A DNA stretch of 13,889 nucleotides from Methanobrevibacter sp. (GTDB lineage Archaea; Methanobacteriota; Methanobacteria; Methanobacteriales; Methanobacteriaceae). The first letter of the stretch is position 1, and each line of letters opens with the position of its first letter. The notes below the pieces were generated by a model. The model was not told the origin of the DNA. It was given only the letters and a program-made list of their open reading frames with translations, and did not search any database. The DNA lies in the NCBI GenBank assembly GCA_017646885.1, contig JAGCLR010000241.1:1-13889 (forward strand), given 5' to 3'. Position numbers and translations under genes: made by a program. This document shows positions 1 to 6,636 of the stretch, piece after piece.

Positions 1-59
1 AGAACTAACTTAATGAATGATTGAAAATAAAACAAGTTTAAACGAATAATATTAAAAAA

Positions 60-117
60 ATAATAAATGATTTAAAAATAAAAAAAATAAAGATTTAAAA
101 GATTTAACTTTTAAATC
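60..117 (-). terminator. Hairpin plus T-rich tract ending ppsA
   Basis: Two perfect 10-base arms, GATTTAAAAG at 92-101 and CTTTTAAATC at 108-117, enclose a 6-base loop 15 bases past the ppsA stop. Read on the minus strand, the hairpin is followed by long T runs (about 60-90). The U-tract is the known archaeal termination signal; whether the hairpin contributes is inference. Confidence 0.6.
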
Positions 118-132
118 AAAGTCAATTTAGAA

Positions 133-2415
133 TTACAATTGTTTTCTAGCTGCATCGAGCATGATTTTCTTTTCAGCTCTTGCAACAGTTTTTCTTACTT
201 CCTCTACTGCATCAGTATTGGAAGATACACTGGTAATTCCAAATTTAACAAGTTTTTCAACGATATGAGGCACACTACCTGCTTGACCACAGATACTGCA
301 AGTTACACCTGCTGCTGCACAATGCTTAATGGTTCTTTCAATTAATGCCATTACTGCAGGGTGTTCTTCACGATAGTGTTTTGCAACATATTCATTGTTT
401 CTGTCTACTGCGAGAGTGTATTGGGTCAAGTCATTGGTACCAAGACTTACGAAGTCAATTCCTTCTGCAATGTATTCATCAATCAAGATAGCTGCTGCAG
501 GAATTTCAACCATCATACCAAATTCAACATCAACTTGAGGTTCCATACCTACTTCTCTACATAATTCCTTAGCTCTTCTAAGCTCGGAAGGATGTTGTGA
601 TAATGGAATCATGATTCCAATGTTTGTGTAACCTTTATCGTGAAGCTTTTTAATTGCTTTGAATTCTGCTTTTAGGATTTCAGGTTCATCCAATTCTCTT
701 CTGATACCTCTCCAACCTAACATTGGGTTGTGTTCTCTAGGTTCATTTTCTCCACCATCAAGGGTGATGAACTCATCGGTAGGAGCATCAAGAGTTCTGT
801 ACCATACAGGTTTTGGATAGAATTCATCTGCTACTTTTAAAACACCTTCAGCAATAGTGTCTACAAGTTCATCTTCTCTTCCATCAAGGATGAATTTTTT
901 AGGGTGAACACCAGTGGATAACATCATGTGTTCGGTTCTAAGTAATCCTACACCATCTGCACCGGTTGCTGCTGCTTTTGGAGCTGCTTCAGCCATACTT
1001 ACATTAGCTTTAACTTCGGTAACAGTAATCAATGGAGTTGCAGATACTTGAATTGCACCAGCACTTGCAGCTTCATCTTCAGCACCTTTAATGATACCTT
1101 TGTATACTAAACCTTTTTTACCGTCAGCAGTTACTTCATCATTTTCTTTTAAGGTAGTTGTTGCGTCTCCAGTACCTACTACACAAGGAATTCCTAATTC
1201 TCTTGAAATAATAGCTGCGTGACAGGTTACTCCACCTTCATCGGTTACAATACCTGTAGCTCTTTTCATAGCAGGAACCATATCAGGAGTGGTCATAGTG
1301 GTTACCATTACGTCTCCATCTTGAACTTTATCAAGTTCATCGAGACTTAAAATAACTTTAACGGAACCTGATGCTAAACCAGGGCTTGCACCAAGACCTC
1401 TAATTAAAACTTCTAAATCCACTTCTTCCTCTTCAGATCCTTCTTTTTTAGAATCTCCTAAGGTAGTGATTGGTCTGGATTGCAATAAGAATAAGTTTCC
1501 ATCATGGAATGCCCATTCAGTATCTTGAGGTTTGCCGTAATGACCTTCTACTCTTTTAGCCATTGCAACAAGCTCTAATAATTCCTCATCAGATAAAACT
1601 CTTTCTTTTCTTAACTCATCAGGAACATCAACTTGAATGGAGGTTCCACCTTCTTCATTAGTGAACATAGTTTTCTTATCACTAATGGTTACATTTAAGA
1701 CTTCATTTGTTTCCTTATCTACAGCGTAGTTATCAGGAGTTACAGATCCGCTAACTACAGATTCACCAAGTCCCCAAGAACCTTCGATTAAAGCGATGTT
1801 TTCTCCAGTGGATGGGTTTACAGTGAACATTACACCTGCCTTATCTGAATCTACCATTTGTTGAACAACTACTGCAATGTAAACTTGAGAGTGTTCGAAG
1901 TTGTTTTCTTCTCTGTAGAAAATAGCTCTTGCTTCAAATAAGGAAGCCCAACATTTCCTTACATATTCAATTACATTATCCAAACCTTGAACGTGTAAGA
2001 AAGTGTCTTGTTGACCTGCAAATGAAGCTTCTGGCAAGTCTTCAGCAGTTGCGGAAGAACGAATAGCTACATCAGCACCATCTTCTTCTCCAACTCTTTC
2101 AGATAATTGGTTGTAAGCTTCAGTAATGTAAGTGGAAATTCCATCAGGTATAGGAGTTTCAATGATAATTGCTTTAATTTTTTCTGCAGCTTCTTGAAGC
2201 TCTTTAGTGTTATTAATATCTACTTGGTCTAAAATATCCATAACCTTGCTAAAAATTCCAGTATCTCTCATAAACTTATCATAAGTTTTAGAGGTTACAA
2301 CAAATCCTGGAGGAACTGGAATACCTGCTTGGGTTAATTCACCTAAATTAGCACCTTTACCACCAGCAATACCTAAATCATCTTTACTTAAATCTTCAAA
2401 TTTTTTAACGTACAT
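133..2415 (-). CDS. ppsA: Phosphoenolpyruvate synthase
   Basis: Catalyses pyruvate + ATP + H2O to phosphoenolpyruvate + AMP + phosphate, the entry to gluconeogenesis from pyruvate in methanogens; cytoplasmic. The 760-residue product has the family's full domain order: an N-terminal ATP-binding PPDK-type domain (GGKGANLGEL near residue 20, with conserved RSSATAEDLP and FAGQQDTFL further in), the swivelling phosphohistidine domain with catalytic His399 in GGVTCHAAI, and the C-terminal PEP/pyruvate barrel (GLLRTEHM near 490, SLGTNDLTQYTLAVDRN near 660, Cys709 in CSICGQAG). The start is the ATG at 2415, because AAGGAGC lies about 7 bases upstream and the protein then begins MYVKKFEDLS; an in-frame ATG 36 bases further up gives a non-conserved 12-residue extension and has no such site. 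It appears to be a single-gene transcript with its own promoter and terminator. No defect is visible. Confidence 0.97.
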   Translation of the reverse strand: MYVKKFEDLSKDDLGIAGGKGANLGELTQAGIPVPPGFVVTSKTYDKFMRDTGIFSKVMDILDQVDINNTKELQEAAEKIKAIIIETPIPDGISTYITEAYNQLSERVGEEDGADVAIRSSATAEDLPEASFAGQQDTFLHVQGLDNVIEYVRKCWASLFEARAIFYREENNFEHSQVYIAVVVQQMVDSDKAGVMFTVNPSTGENIALIEGSWGLGESVVSGSVTPDNYAVDKETNEVLNVTISDKKTMFTNEEGGTSIQVDVPDELRKERVLSDEELLELVAMAKRVEGHYGKPQDTEWAFHDGNLFLLQSRPITTLGDSKKEGSEEEEVDLEVLIRGLGASPGLASGSVKVILSLDELDKVQDGDVMVTTMTTPDMVPAMKRATGIVTDEGGVTCHAAIISRELGIPCVVGTGDATTTLKENDEVTADGKKGLVYKGIIKGAEDEAASAGAIQVSATPLITVTEVKANVSMAEAAPKAAATGADGVGLLRTEHMMLSTGVHPKKFILDGREDELVDTIAEGVLKVADEFYPKPVWYRTLDAPTDEFITLDGGENEPREHNPMLGWRGIRRELDEPEILKAEFKAIKKLHDKGYTNIGIMIPLSQHPSELRRAKELCREVGMEPQVDVEFGMMVEIPAAAILIDEYIAEGIDFVSLGTNDLTQYTLAVDRNNEYVAKHYREEHPAVMALIERTIKHCAAAGVTCSICGQAGSVPHIVEKLVKFGITSVSSNTDAVEEVRKTVARAEKKIMLDAARKQL

Positions 2416-2481
2416 TGTTCTGCTCCTTTTTAAACAATAGTCCTTAATCAATTTTCAATAATTGAATGATAATGACGTTTT

Positions 2482-2511
2482 GGATATTAAATTAAAGTCC
2501 AAATAAATATT
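2482..2511 (-). promoter_or_regulatory. ppsA promoter with overlapping palindrome
   Basis: On the minus strand an AATATTTATT box (2502-2511) could be the TATA element; the usual 26-base spacing puts the transcription start near 2480, about 65 bases before the ATG. Between box and predicted start lies the imperfect palindrome GGATATTAAATTAAAGTCC (2482-2500; ends GGA/TCC and inner TTAA/TTAA symmetric). That position would suit a repressor operator. Box, start and operator are read by eye from AT-rich DNA. Confidence 0.35.
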
Positions 2512-2593
2512 TTTTAAGATTGTTTTAATTCTTAAATGAAATTAAAATTAAAAATAAAATGAAAAATTAGAGATTAATCAAAAGCCAAAAGAC

Positions 2594-3076
2594 TTATTTG
2601 ACTAATTCTGCACCTTTTTCAACAACAATTCTGCAAGATACAGGCATTTTCATACCTGCTCTTTTTAAAGCGGTTTTAGCGTCTTGGAAGTTTTTAGGGT
2701 TTACATCAATAGACATGATCTTTTGATTGGTTTTTACTAAAGCTTCTACACTGATTGCTTTACCGAAAGCATTTCTCATACCGCTTTGTACCCTGTCCGC
2801 ACCTGCTCCGGTTGCCATAGGGTTTTCTCTTACGATGTTGTGAGGGTATACTCTTAATTTTAAGTGGTATCCTAATCTACCAGCAGATCTTTGCATGTAT
2901 CTGTTAGAAGCAATACGAGCTGCTTCTAAAGCATTGTGTCTAATTTGAGCTGGTTTTTTAACTGCTAAGGATACTCTTACTGGGAAATCTTCTGATAAGT
3001 TTCCCATATCATATTGAACAATTCTGTTATTTGGTATTTTTCTAATATATTCTCTTCTTGAATAAGCACGAACCAT
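2594..3076 (-). CDS. rpl10e: 50S ribosomal protein L10e (uL16)
   Basis: Archaeal/eukaryotic-type uL16 protein of the large ribosomal subunit, located near the A-site tRNA elbow and peptidyl transferase centre. The 160-residue length and basic, family-typical sequence (start [15 protein letters not shown], then [19 protein letters not shown], the [21 protein letters not shown] segment and a C-terminal [11 protein letters not shown] strand) identify it clearly. The ATG at 3076 is preceded by GGAGGAC at a normal distance (about 3082-3088). It is read leftward into the ppsA promoter region, where its 3' end meets T-rich minus-strand sequence (around 2530-2575), and diverges from the Pcc1-family gene. 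Its upstream region contains unusual nested inverted repeats that may form a structured leader. Confidence 0.97.
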   Translation of the reverse strand: MVRAYSRREYIRKIPNNRIVQYDMGNLSEDFPVRVSLAVKKPAQIRHNALEAARIASNRYMQRSAGRLGYHLKLRVYPHNIVRENPMATGAGADRVQSGMRNAFGKAISVEALVKTNQKIMSIDVNPKNFQDAKTALKRAGMKMPVSCRIVVEKGAELVK

Positions 3077-3102
3077 TAATAGTCCTCCATATAATCATAA
3101 TT

Positions 3103-3212
3103 AAGAATTTTTTGTGTGCAAATCTATTTGTACAAAGCCATATGTTAAACTATTTCCATATTGTACATTTTGAATGCTTTTTAATTCTAATCTAAAATAC
3201 ACAAAAATTCTT
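3103..3212 (-). promoter_or_regulatory. Nested inverted repeats upstream of rpl10e
   Basis: Outer arms at 3103-3117 (AAGAATTTTTTGTGT) and 3199-3212 (ACACAAAAATTCTT) are complementary over 14 pairs with one bulged base. Inside them, TGTACAA (3129-3135) and TTGTACA (3161-3167) form a 7-bp stem, extended by TATG (3141-3144) with CATA (3157-3160). The structure ends about 15 bases before the rpl10e ribosome binding site. It could be a folded mRNA leader or, as DNA, a paired operator. The transcription start is not obvious, so it is uncertain that the whole structure is transcribed. Confidence 0.35.
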
Positions 3213-3656
3213 TAAATTTTTTAATCGACTGAAAAGCCGAAATGTAATTGTTCTATCAGAACAGAGAAATAATAGCTATTTTGTAAAGTATAATCCCATA
3301 TTAAGAAAATATAAGCTATAATTATATTCTTATTATCATACTTTCCTATCCTAGCCATATAAAATTGAGAAAATTAATAATTGGATTTAATAATTGAATA
3401 TTATATATTATTAATTTATAAAGTTAGATAGAATGTTACTATATATTTTTTTAAACATTAATAAATGTTACCCTATATTATATATAATTTTAAGATATTA
3501 TATATTGAAAATATAAAATGAAAAAATTAAGATGAAAGAATTAAGATGAAAATAAGGATAATGAAAATCAATAGATTAAAAAATTTATAATTGAAATTAC
3601 AAATCATTAATTAATTACAATTCTAACATTGCTTAAAAAATCAATAAGGTAAAAGG
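3213..3656. other. AT-rich divergent intergenic region
   Basis: Together with 3077-3212 this forms 580 bases between divergent genes. No convincing ORF or structured RNA gene is seen. It holds the 15-base inverted repeat TGTTCTATCAGAACA (3249-3263, 6-base arms), a stretch of ATATA-type boxes (about 3400-3510), and a tandem 14-base direct repeat AATTAAGATGAAA(G/A) at 3525-3552 that differs only in its last base. Promoters for both flanking genes must lie here. Confidence 0.5.
3581..3592 (+). promoter_or_regulatory. Possible TATA box of the Pcc1-family gene
   Basis: AAATTTATAATT resembles an archaeal TATA box. The usual spacing predicts a start near 3613 and a leader of about 44 bases that includes AAGGT (3646-3650), a partial match to the anti-16S sequence. 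Many similar boxes exist in this AT-rich region, so the choice is tentative. Confidence 0.3.
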
Positions 3657-3911
3657 ATGAACATAAAATCAAATATCAAAATGGAATATAAAGATCCAGA
3701 ATATGCTGAAATTGTCTATAAATCCCTTGAAGTGGATAATGAAGGTTTTGTTCAAAGCGTATTGGATGAAGATGTGATAAATTTTAAAATTGAAAGTGAT
3801 AAGTTAGGCAGTTTTTTAGCTACAGCTGATGATCTTATAGCCTCTGAAATATTAGCTGAAGAAATAATTAAAAAAACAAGCCAAAATGATTCTTTGAAAC
3901 ATAAAGAGTGA
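3657..3911 (+). CDS. KEOPS complex subunit Pcc1-family protein
   Basis: An 84-residue protein fitting the Pcc1 family, the small dimerising subunit of KEOPS, which helps the Kae1 enzyme make the t6A modification at A37 of ANN-decoding tRNAs. The visible pattern is family-like: an N-terminal strand, the AEIVYKSLEVDNEG segment (helix with the conserved SL..DN), a VINFKIESD strand, then LGSFLATADDLIASEILAEEI, matching the family's sLl.t.dDll helix. Length is normal for archaeal Pcc1 (about 80 residues). The ATG at 3657 has AAGGT 6 bases upstream; an in-frame ATG eight codons later is less well placed. The last 12 residues are polar and probably disordered. The gene stands alone, divergent from rpl10e. 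Pcc1 paralogues occur in some archaea, so it may not be the only copy. Confidence 0.72.
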   Translation: MNIKSNIKMEYKDPEYAEIVYKSLEVDNEGFVQSVLDEDVINFKIESDKLGSFLATADDLIASEILAEEIIKKTSQNDSLKHKE

Positions 3912-3998
3912 TATGAAAATTCAACAAAAAATTAGAAAATTTTCACTTAAAAGATAAATTTAATAATAATTAAAATCATAAATATATTACAATATAGT

Positions 3999-4024
3999 GA
4001 TATAACAATATGTTATATCTTTTT
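3999..4024 (+). terminator. Perfect inverted repeat followed by T5
   Basis: GATATAAC (3999-4006) and GTTATATC (4012-4019) are perfect 8-base arms around a 5-base spacer, followed directly by a TTTTT run. It may end the Pcc1-family transcript. Because it sits 45-65 bases before the next ATG, it could equally be an operator of the zinc-finger gene. Another perfect 8-base repeat (TGAAAATT 3914-3921, AATTTTCA 3938-3945) lies just after the Pcc1 stop but lacks a T tract. Confidence 0.45.
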
Positions 4025-4063
4025 ATCATAATATAATAAACAAGACAAAGATGAAGTGTTAAT

Positions 4064-5254
4064 ATGGAATGTCATAATCACCCTGATAGAGAGGCTGTGG
4101 CAAATTGTTCATTTTGTGGAAAAGCAATTTGTCCAGAGTGTAGTGTGGAAATTGGTGGAAATGTTTATTGTAAAGATTGTTTGAATGACATCATTGCAAA
4201 AACTATGGTGCAAGAAGAAGCTATGGCAGATTCTCCAAAAGAAACTGTAGAAAAAGTTGAAGAACCTGAAGACATTTTTGAACCAATCACTCCAATTCAA
4301 GCAGAAGAACGTCAAGTTGCAGAAGAAATTGCAAAACCAGTTGACAAAGCTCCTGAAAACTTTGAAACTGATTATGAATATGAAACTGCATATGTTGAAA
4401 CATATGAAGAAGATGGAGATGAGGACAGCTATTACGAAAATCCTGAACCTATTCCTGAACCTGAACCAGAATATAGGGAACAGGAAAGAAAACTTAAGGC
4501 AAAACCTCAACCAAGCAGACCTCCTATTGAACCAATCCATACTGGTGACATAGATGAGGATTACTATTATGAACCAGTTCCTAGTGAAACTCCAAGTAAT
4601 GAACTTGAAGCAAAATATGAAAGATATTTAGAAGATTTATATTATGATGAAGAAGAGGATGTTGTTCCTCCAGAACTTCTCGAAGAAGTTGTTGAAGAAC
4701 CTCCTAGGTCTAGAGCTCCTAAAGGAAAAAGAAGAAGGAAAAAACAAGCTAAAAAAGCTCGTGAAGAATATTATGAAGAGCCAAGAAGACAAAGACCTAG
4801 AGATTATCCAAGAGATGATGGGGAATATTATATTAACCCTAGAGATGAATACGAAGAAGACTTTATAGTTCCATCCCATAATAGAAGAAGAGCTCCTCAA
4901 AGAGATGCTGAAAGTTATGAAGAACTCAAAAGAAGAATTGAAAGAAACTACGAACTAGAACAGCAAAGCAAAAAGAGAGGTCGCTTCAGAAGATCTAAAA
5001 AGTCTAAATACGATTATGATGACTATGAACTAGAAAATATCCAAGAGATGCACAGATATCCTGTAGAGGAAGAAAGCGAAAAGCTTTCATTCACCGAAAT
5101 CCTTCTTGCAATCATCTTAATCATTTTAATATTATTACTTATATTATACGTAATTTACTTATTCAGATTAAGTGGAGATTACGCTGGTTTCATAGAAGCT
5201 CTTATGGGATTAGTACAAAATCCTGGAGAATTCATTACTAACGTATTGAATTAA
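4064..5254 (+). CDS. B-box-like zinc-finger protein with disordered linker and C-terminal membrane anchor
   Basis: Function unknown. Residues 1-40 form a compact cross-brace zinc-binding module like the small B-box fingers of archaea and bacteria: Cys3/His6, Cys15/Cys18, Cys23/Cys26 and Cys36/Cys39, with the typical C-x-N-H-P opening. Residues about 50-210 are highly acidic and rich in Pro and Tyr, with no hydrophobic core. Two basic patches follow (about 213-240 and 305-316), separated by Tyr/Glu/Arg-rich sequence; the whole middle is probably disordered. Residues about 344-367 form one strongly hydrophobic membrane helix, followed by about 30 amphipathic residues. The positive charge before the helix predicts a cytoplasmic N-terminus. 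The start has no strong ribosome binding site (AGTG nearby); a TATA-like box at 4031-4038 would place the transcript start within a few bases of the ATG. The next gene converges on it, so the neighbours give no hint. Confidence 0.85.
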   Translation: MECHNHPDREAVANCSFCGKAICPECSVEIGGNVYCKDCLNDIIAKTMVQEEAMADSPKETVEKVEEPEDIFEPITPIQAEERQVAEEIAKPVDKAPENFETDYEYETAYVETYEEDGDEDSYYENPEPIPEPEPEYREQERKLKAKPQPSRPPIEPIHTGDIDEDYYYEPVPSETPSNELEAKYERYLEDLYYDEEEDVVPPELLEEVVEEPPRSRAPKGKRRRKKQAKKAREEYYEEPRRQRPRDYPRDDGEYYINPRDEYEEDFIVPSHNRRRAPQRDAESYEELKRRIERNYELEQQSKKRGRFRRSKKSKYDYDDYELENIQEMHRYPVEEESEKLSFTEILLAIILIILILLLILYVIYLFRLSGDYAGFIEALMGLVQNPGEFITNVLN

Positions 5255-5262
5255 TTAAAATA

Positions 5263-5297
5263 ATAGAGAATTTATTTCTCTATCTTTTCTTTTTTAA
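5263..5297 (+). terminator. Hairpin plus T tract after the zinc-finger gene
   Basis: ATAGAGAA (5263-5270) and TTCTCTAT (5276-5283) are perfect 8-base arms around a 5-base loop, starting 9 bases after the stop codon and followed by CTTTTCTTTTTT. Further T runs continue to about 5395. This is a good candidate end for the rightward transcript. Confidence 0.65.
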
Positions 5298-5618
5298 CAC
5301 TTCAATTATCTTTTTATTATTCTTTTTTTATTCTTATAATTCTTATTTTATTCTTATTATTCTGTTTTTATTTTTTGCTATACTTTTTTTATTGCTATTA
5401 AAATAACCTATTTTTTACTAAAATTATTTGAATGTTATATGCTATTTCTAAAAACTAAAAACTAAAAACTAATAAAAAATGAAAAGATCTGATAAAAATT
5501 GATAAAAAAAGCTATAAAAAAGTGATTAAAAAAGTTATAAAAATTGATTAAAAGTTGTTAAAAATAATAAAAAAAGAAGTAAAAAAAAGTAAAAAGTATA
5601 AAGAAATAATTAATATAA
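5298..5618. other. Convergent intergenic region, T-rich then A-rich
   Basis: No gene is seen. Up to about 5395 the plus strand is dominated by T runs; from about 5448 to 5618 it is dominated by A runs, i.e. T runs on the minus strand. Each half is therefore a U-rich tract for the gene entering from its own side: the zinc-finger gene from the left, the FKBP gene from the right. Three exact CTAAAAA units (5448-5468) and degenerate GAT(T)AAAAA units (about 5489-5560) lie in the A-rich half. Confidence 0.6.
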
Positions 5619-6353
5619 TTATTCTTCTGCTTCTTCTTCAGCAGGTTCTTCTACTTTTTTCTCGAATTCATCTACGAATTCAACTTTTTCGTAATCCATA
5701 TTGTCCCAAATGTCTTTGGAAATTCTGAATCTAGCAAAAGTTACATCCATGTATGATTTTTGATCGAATCTGGTGATTTCATCTAATTTGATGCTTACTT
5801 TGTCACCATCGATTTTGATTTCGGTTTTGTCTAAATCCATGTTAGGGTAGGAGTAGTGTAACTCAATCATACTTTTGATTTTTTCTTCATCATCTTCAAT
5901 AATTTCCACTACAGAAACATCATATTCTAAGTTTTTACCAGCTAATTCGTGGTTGAAGTCCACTTTAACTCTTCCACCGTTTACAGAAATGATTTTACCG
6001 GTACCTGCATCTGCAGTAATTTTCATACCTCTAACAGGAGTCATGCCTTGTTTTTTGAATTCTTTCATTGGAATTAATTGAATGAAATTAGGGTTTCTTT
6101 GACCAAAACCATTTTCAGGAGTTACAGATACGTGTACAGCATCTCCAGCTTCAGCTCCAATAATAGCATCATCAATAGCTTTTAATAAATGATTTCCTCC
6201 AACGATAATTGGGATTGGACCGTAAACTTTATTTTCTACTAAAATACCTGCTTCTTCAGCGATATCTTCGGAAGTAGTATCAAATACTTCATCAGTTTCT
6301 TTAATTTTTCCAGTGAAATTTAATCTTACAAAATCTCCTTCTTTAATTGCCAT
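5619..6353 (-). CDS. Long FKBP-type peptidyl-prolyl isomerase (SlyD/FKBP26-like)
   Basis: Prolyl cis-trans isomerase with probable chaperone activity; no signal peptide, so cytoplasmic. Of 244 residues, about 1-85 and 128-152 make the split FKBP fold (start GDFVRLNFTGKIKETDEVFDTT, then PIPIIVGGNHLLKAIDDAIIGAEAGD and the closing VDFNHELAGK at 131-140). The insert-in-flap chaperone domain lies between (about 86-128, with GMTPVRGM). Residues about 155-230 form the extra C-terminal domain of long archaeal FKBPs such as Methanocaldococcus jannaschii FKBP26, where it mediates dimerisation. The protein ends in an acidic EEPAEEEAEE tail. There is no Cys/His-rich metal-binding tail as in bacterial SlyD. 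The ATG at 6353 is preceded by AGGAG about 9 bases upstream. It appears to be a single-gene transcript. Confidence 0.95.
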   Translation of the reverse strand: MAIKEGDFVRLNFTGKIKETDEVFDTTSEDIAEEAGILVENKVYGPIPIIVGGNHLLKAIDDAIIGAEAGDAVHVSVTPENGFGQRNPNFIQLIPMKEFKKQGMTPVRGMKITADAGTGKIISVNGGRVKVDFNHELAGKNLEYDVSVVEIIEDDEEKIKSMIELHYSYPNMDLDKTEIKIDGDKVSIKLDEITRFDQKSYMDVTFARFRISKDIWDNMDYEKVEFVDEFEKKVEEPAEEEAEE

Positions 6354-6393
6354 AAATAATTCTCCTATAATCTTTATTATGAAAACAATTACA

Positions 6394-6403
6394 TTTTTAA
6401 ATA
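6394..6403 (-). promoter_or_regulatory. Probable TATA box of the FKBP gene
   Basis: TATTTAAAAA on the minus strand. The usual spacing gives a start near 6372 and a leader of roughly 18 bases that just contains the AGGAG site, a coherent arrangement. Read by eye only. Confidence 0.4.
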
Positions 6404-6636
6404 TTAAGAATATGTCTTTACTTTCACAGTTTACTCAAGTTCAAAATAATCAAATGTAATTAATAATAAAATTGAATAGTAAATTTAATAATTTAATATC
6501 AATATAAAATATCCAGCTAATTAAAATAAATTTTTTAATTAATCAAATATTCATTATATATTTTTAATAAGTGATATTATATAATGTTTACTAATTTAAT
6601 AAAAAAAATTAGAAAAAATAGATAAAATTAGAGGAA

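Noticed and set aside
2416..2451. In-frame upstream ATG adding 12 residues to PEP synthase
   Set aside because: The AAGGAGC site sits just before the ATG at 2415, inside this stretch, and the added residues are not family-like.
2434..3085. GGACTATT shared by the leaders of ppsA and rpl10e
   Set aside because: An 8-base match at different distances from the start codons; in rpl10e it overlaps the ribosome binding site. Chance is likely.
3223..3264. Possible box C/D RNA from CTGA elements
   Set aside because: No matching box C (RTGATGA) lies at a suitable distance on either strand.
3518..3590. Chain of tiny ORFs with overlapping ATGA stop/starts (MKKLR, MKELR, then a 14-residue peptide)
   Set aside because: It follows directly from the tandem 14-base repeat; no ribosome binding sites, and too short to tell from chance.
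4109..4900. Open frames on the minus strand and in another plus frame inside the zinc-finger gene
   Set aside because: They are by-products of repeated GAA/GAT/TAT codons: low complexity, no ribosome binding site, no family pattern.
5448..5560. CTAAAAA and GATTAAAAA repeats as a CRISPR-like or iteron array
   Set aside because: The units are too short, contiguous or degenerate, without spacers; they look like slippage in A-rich DNA.
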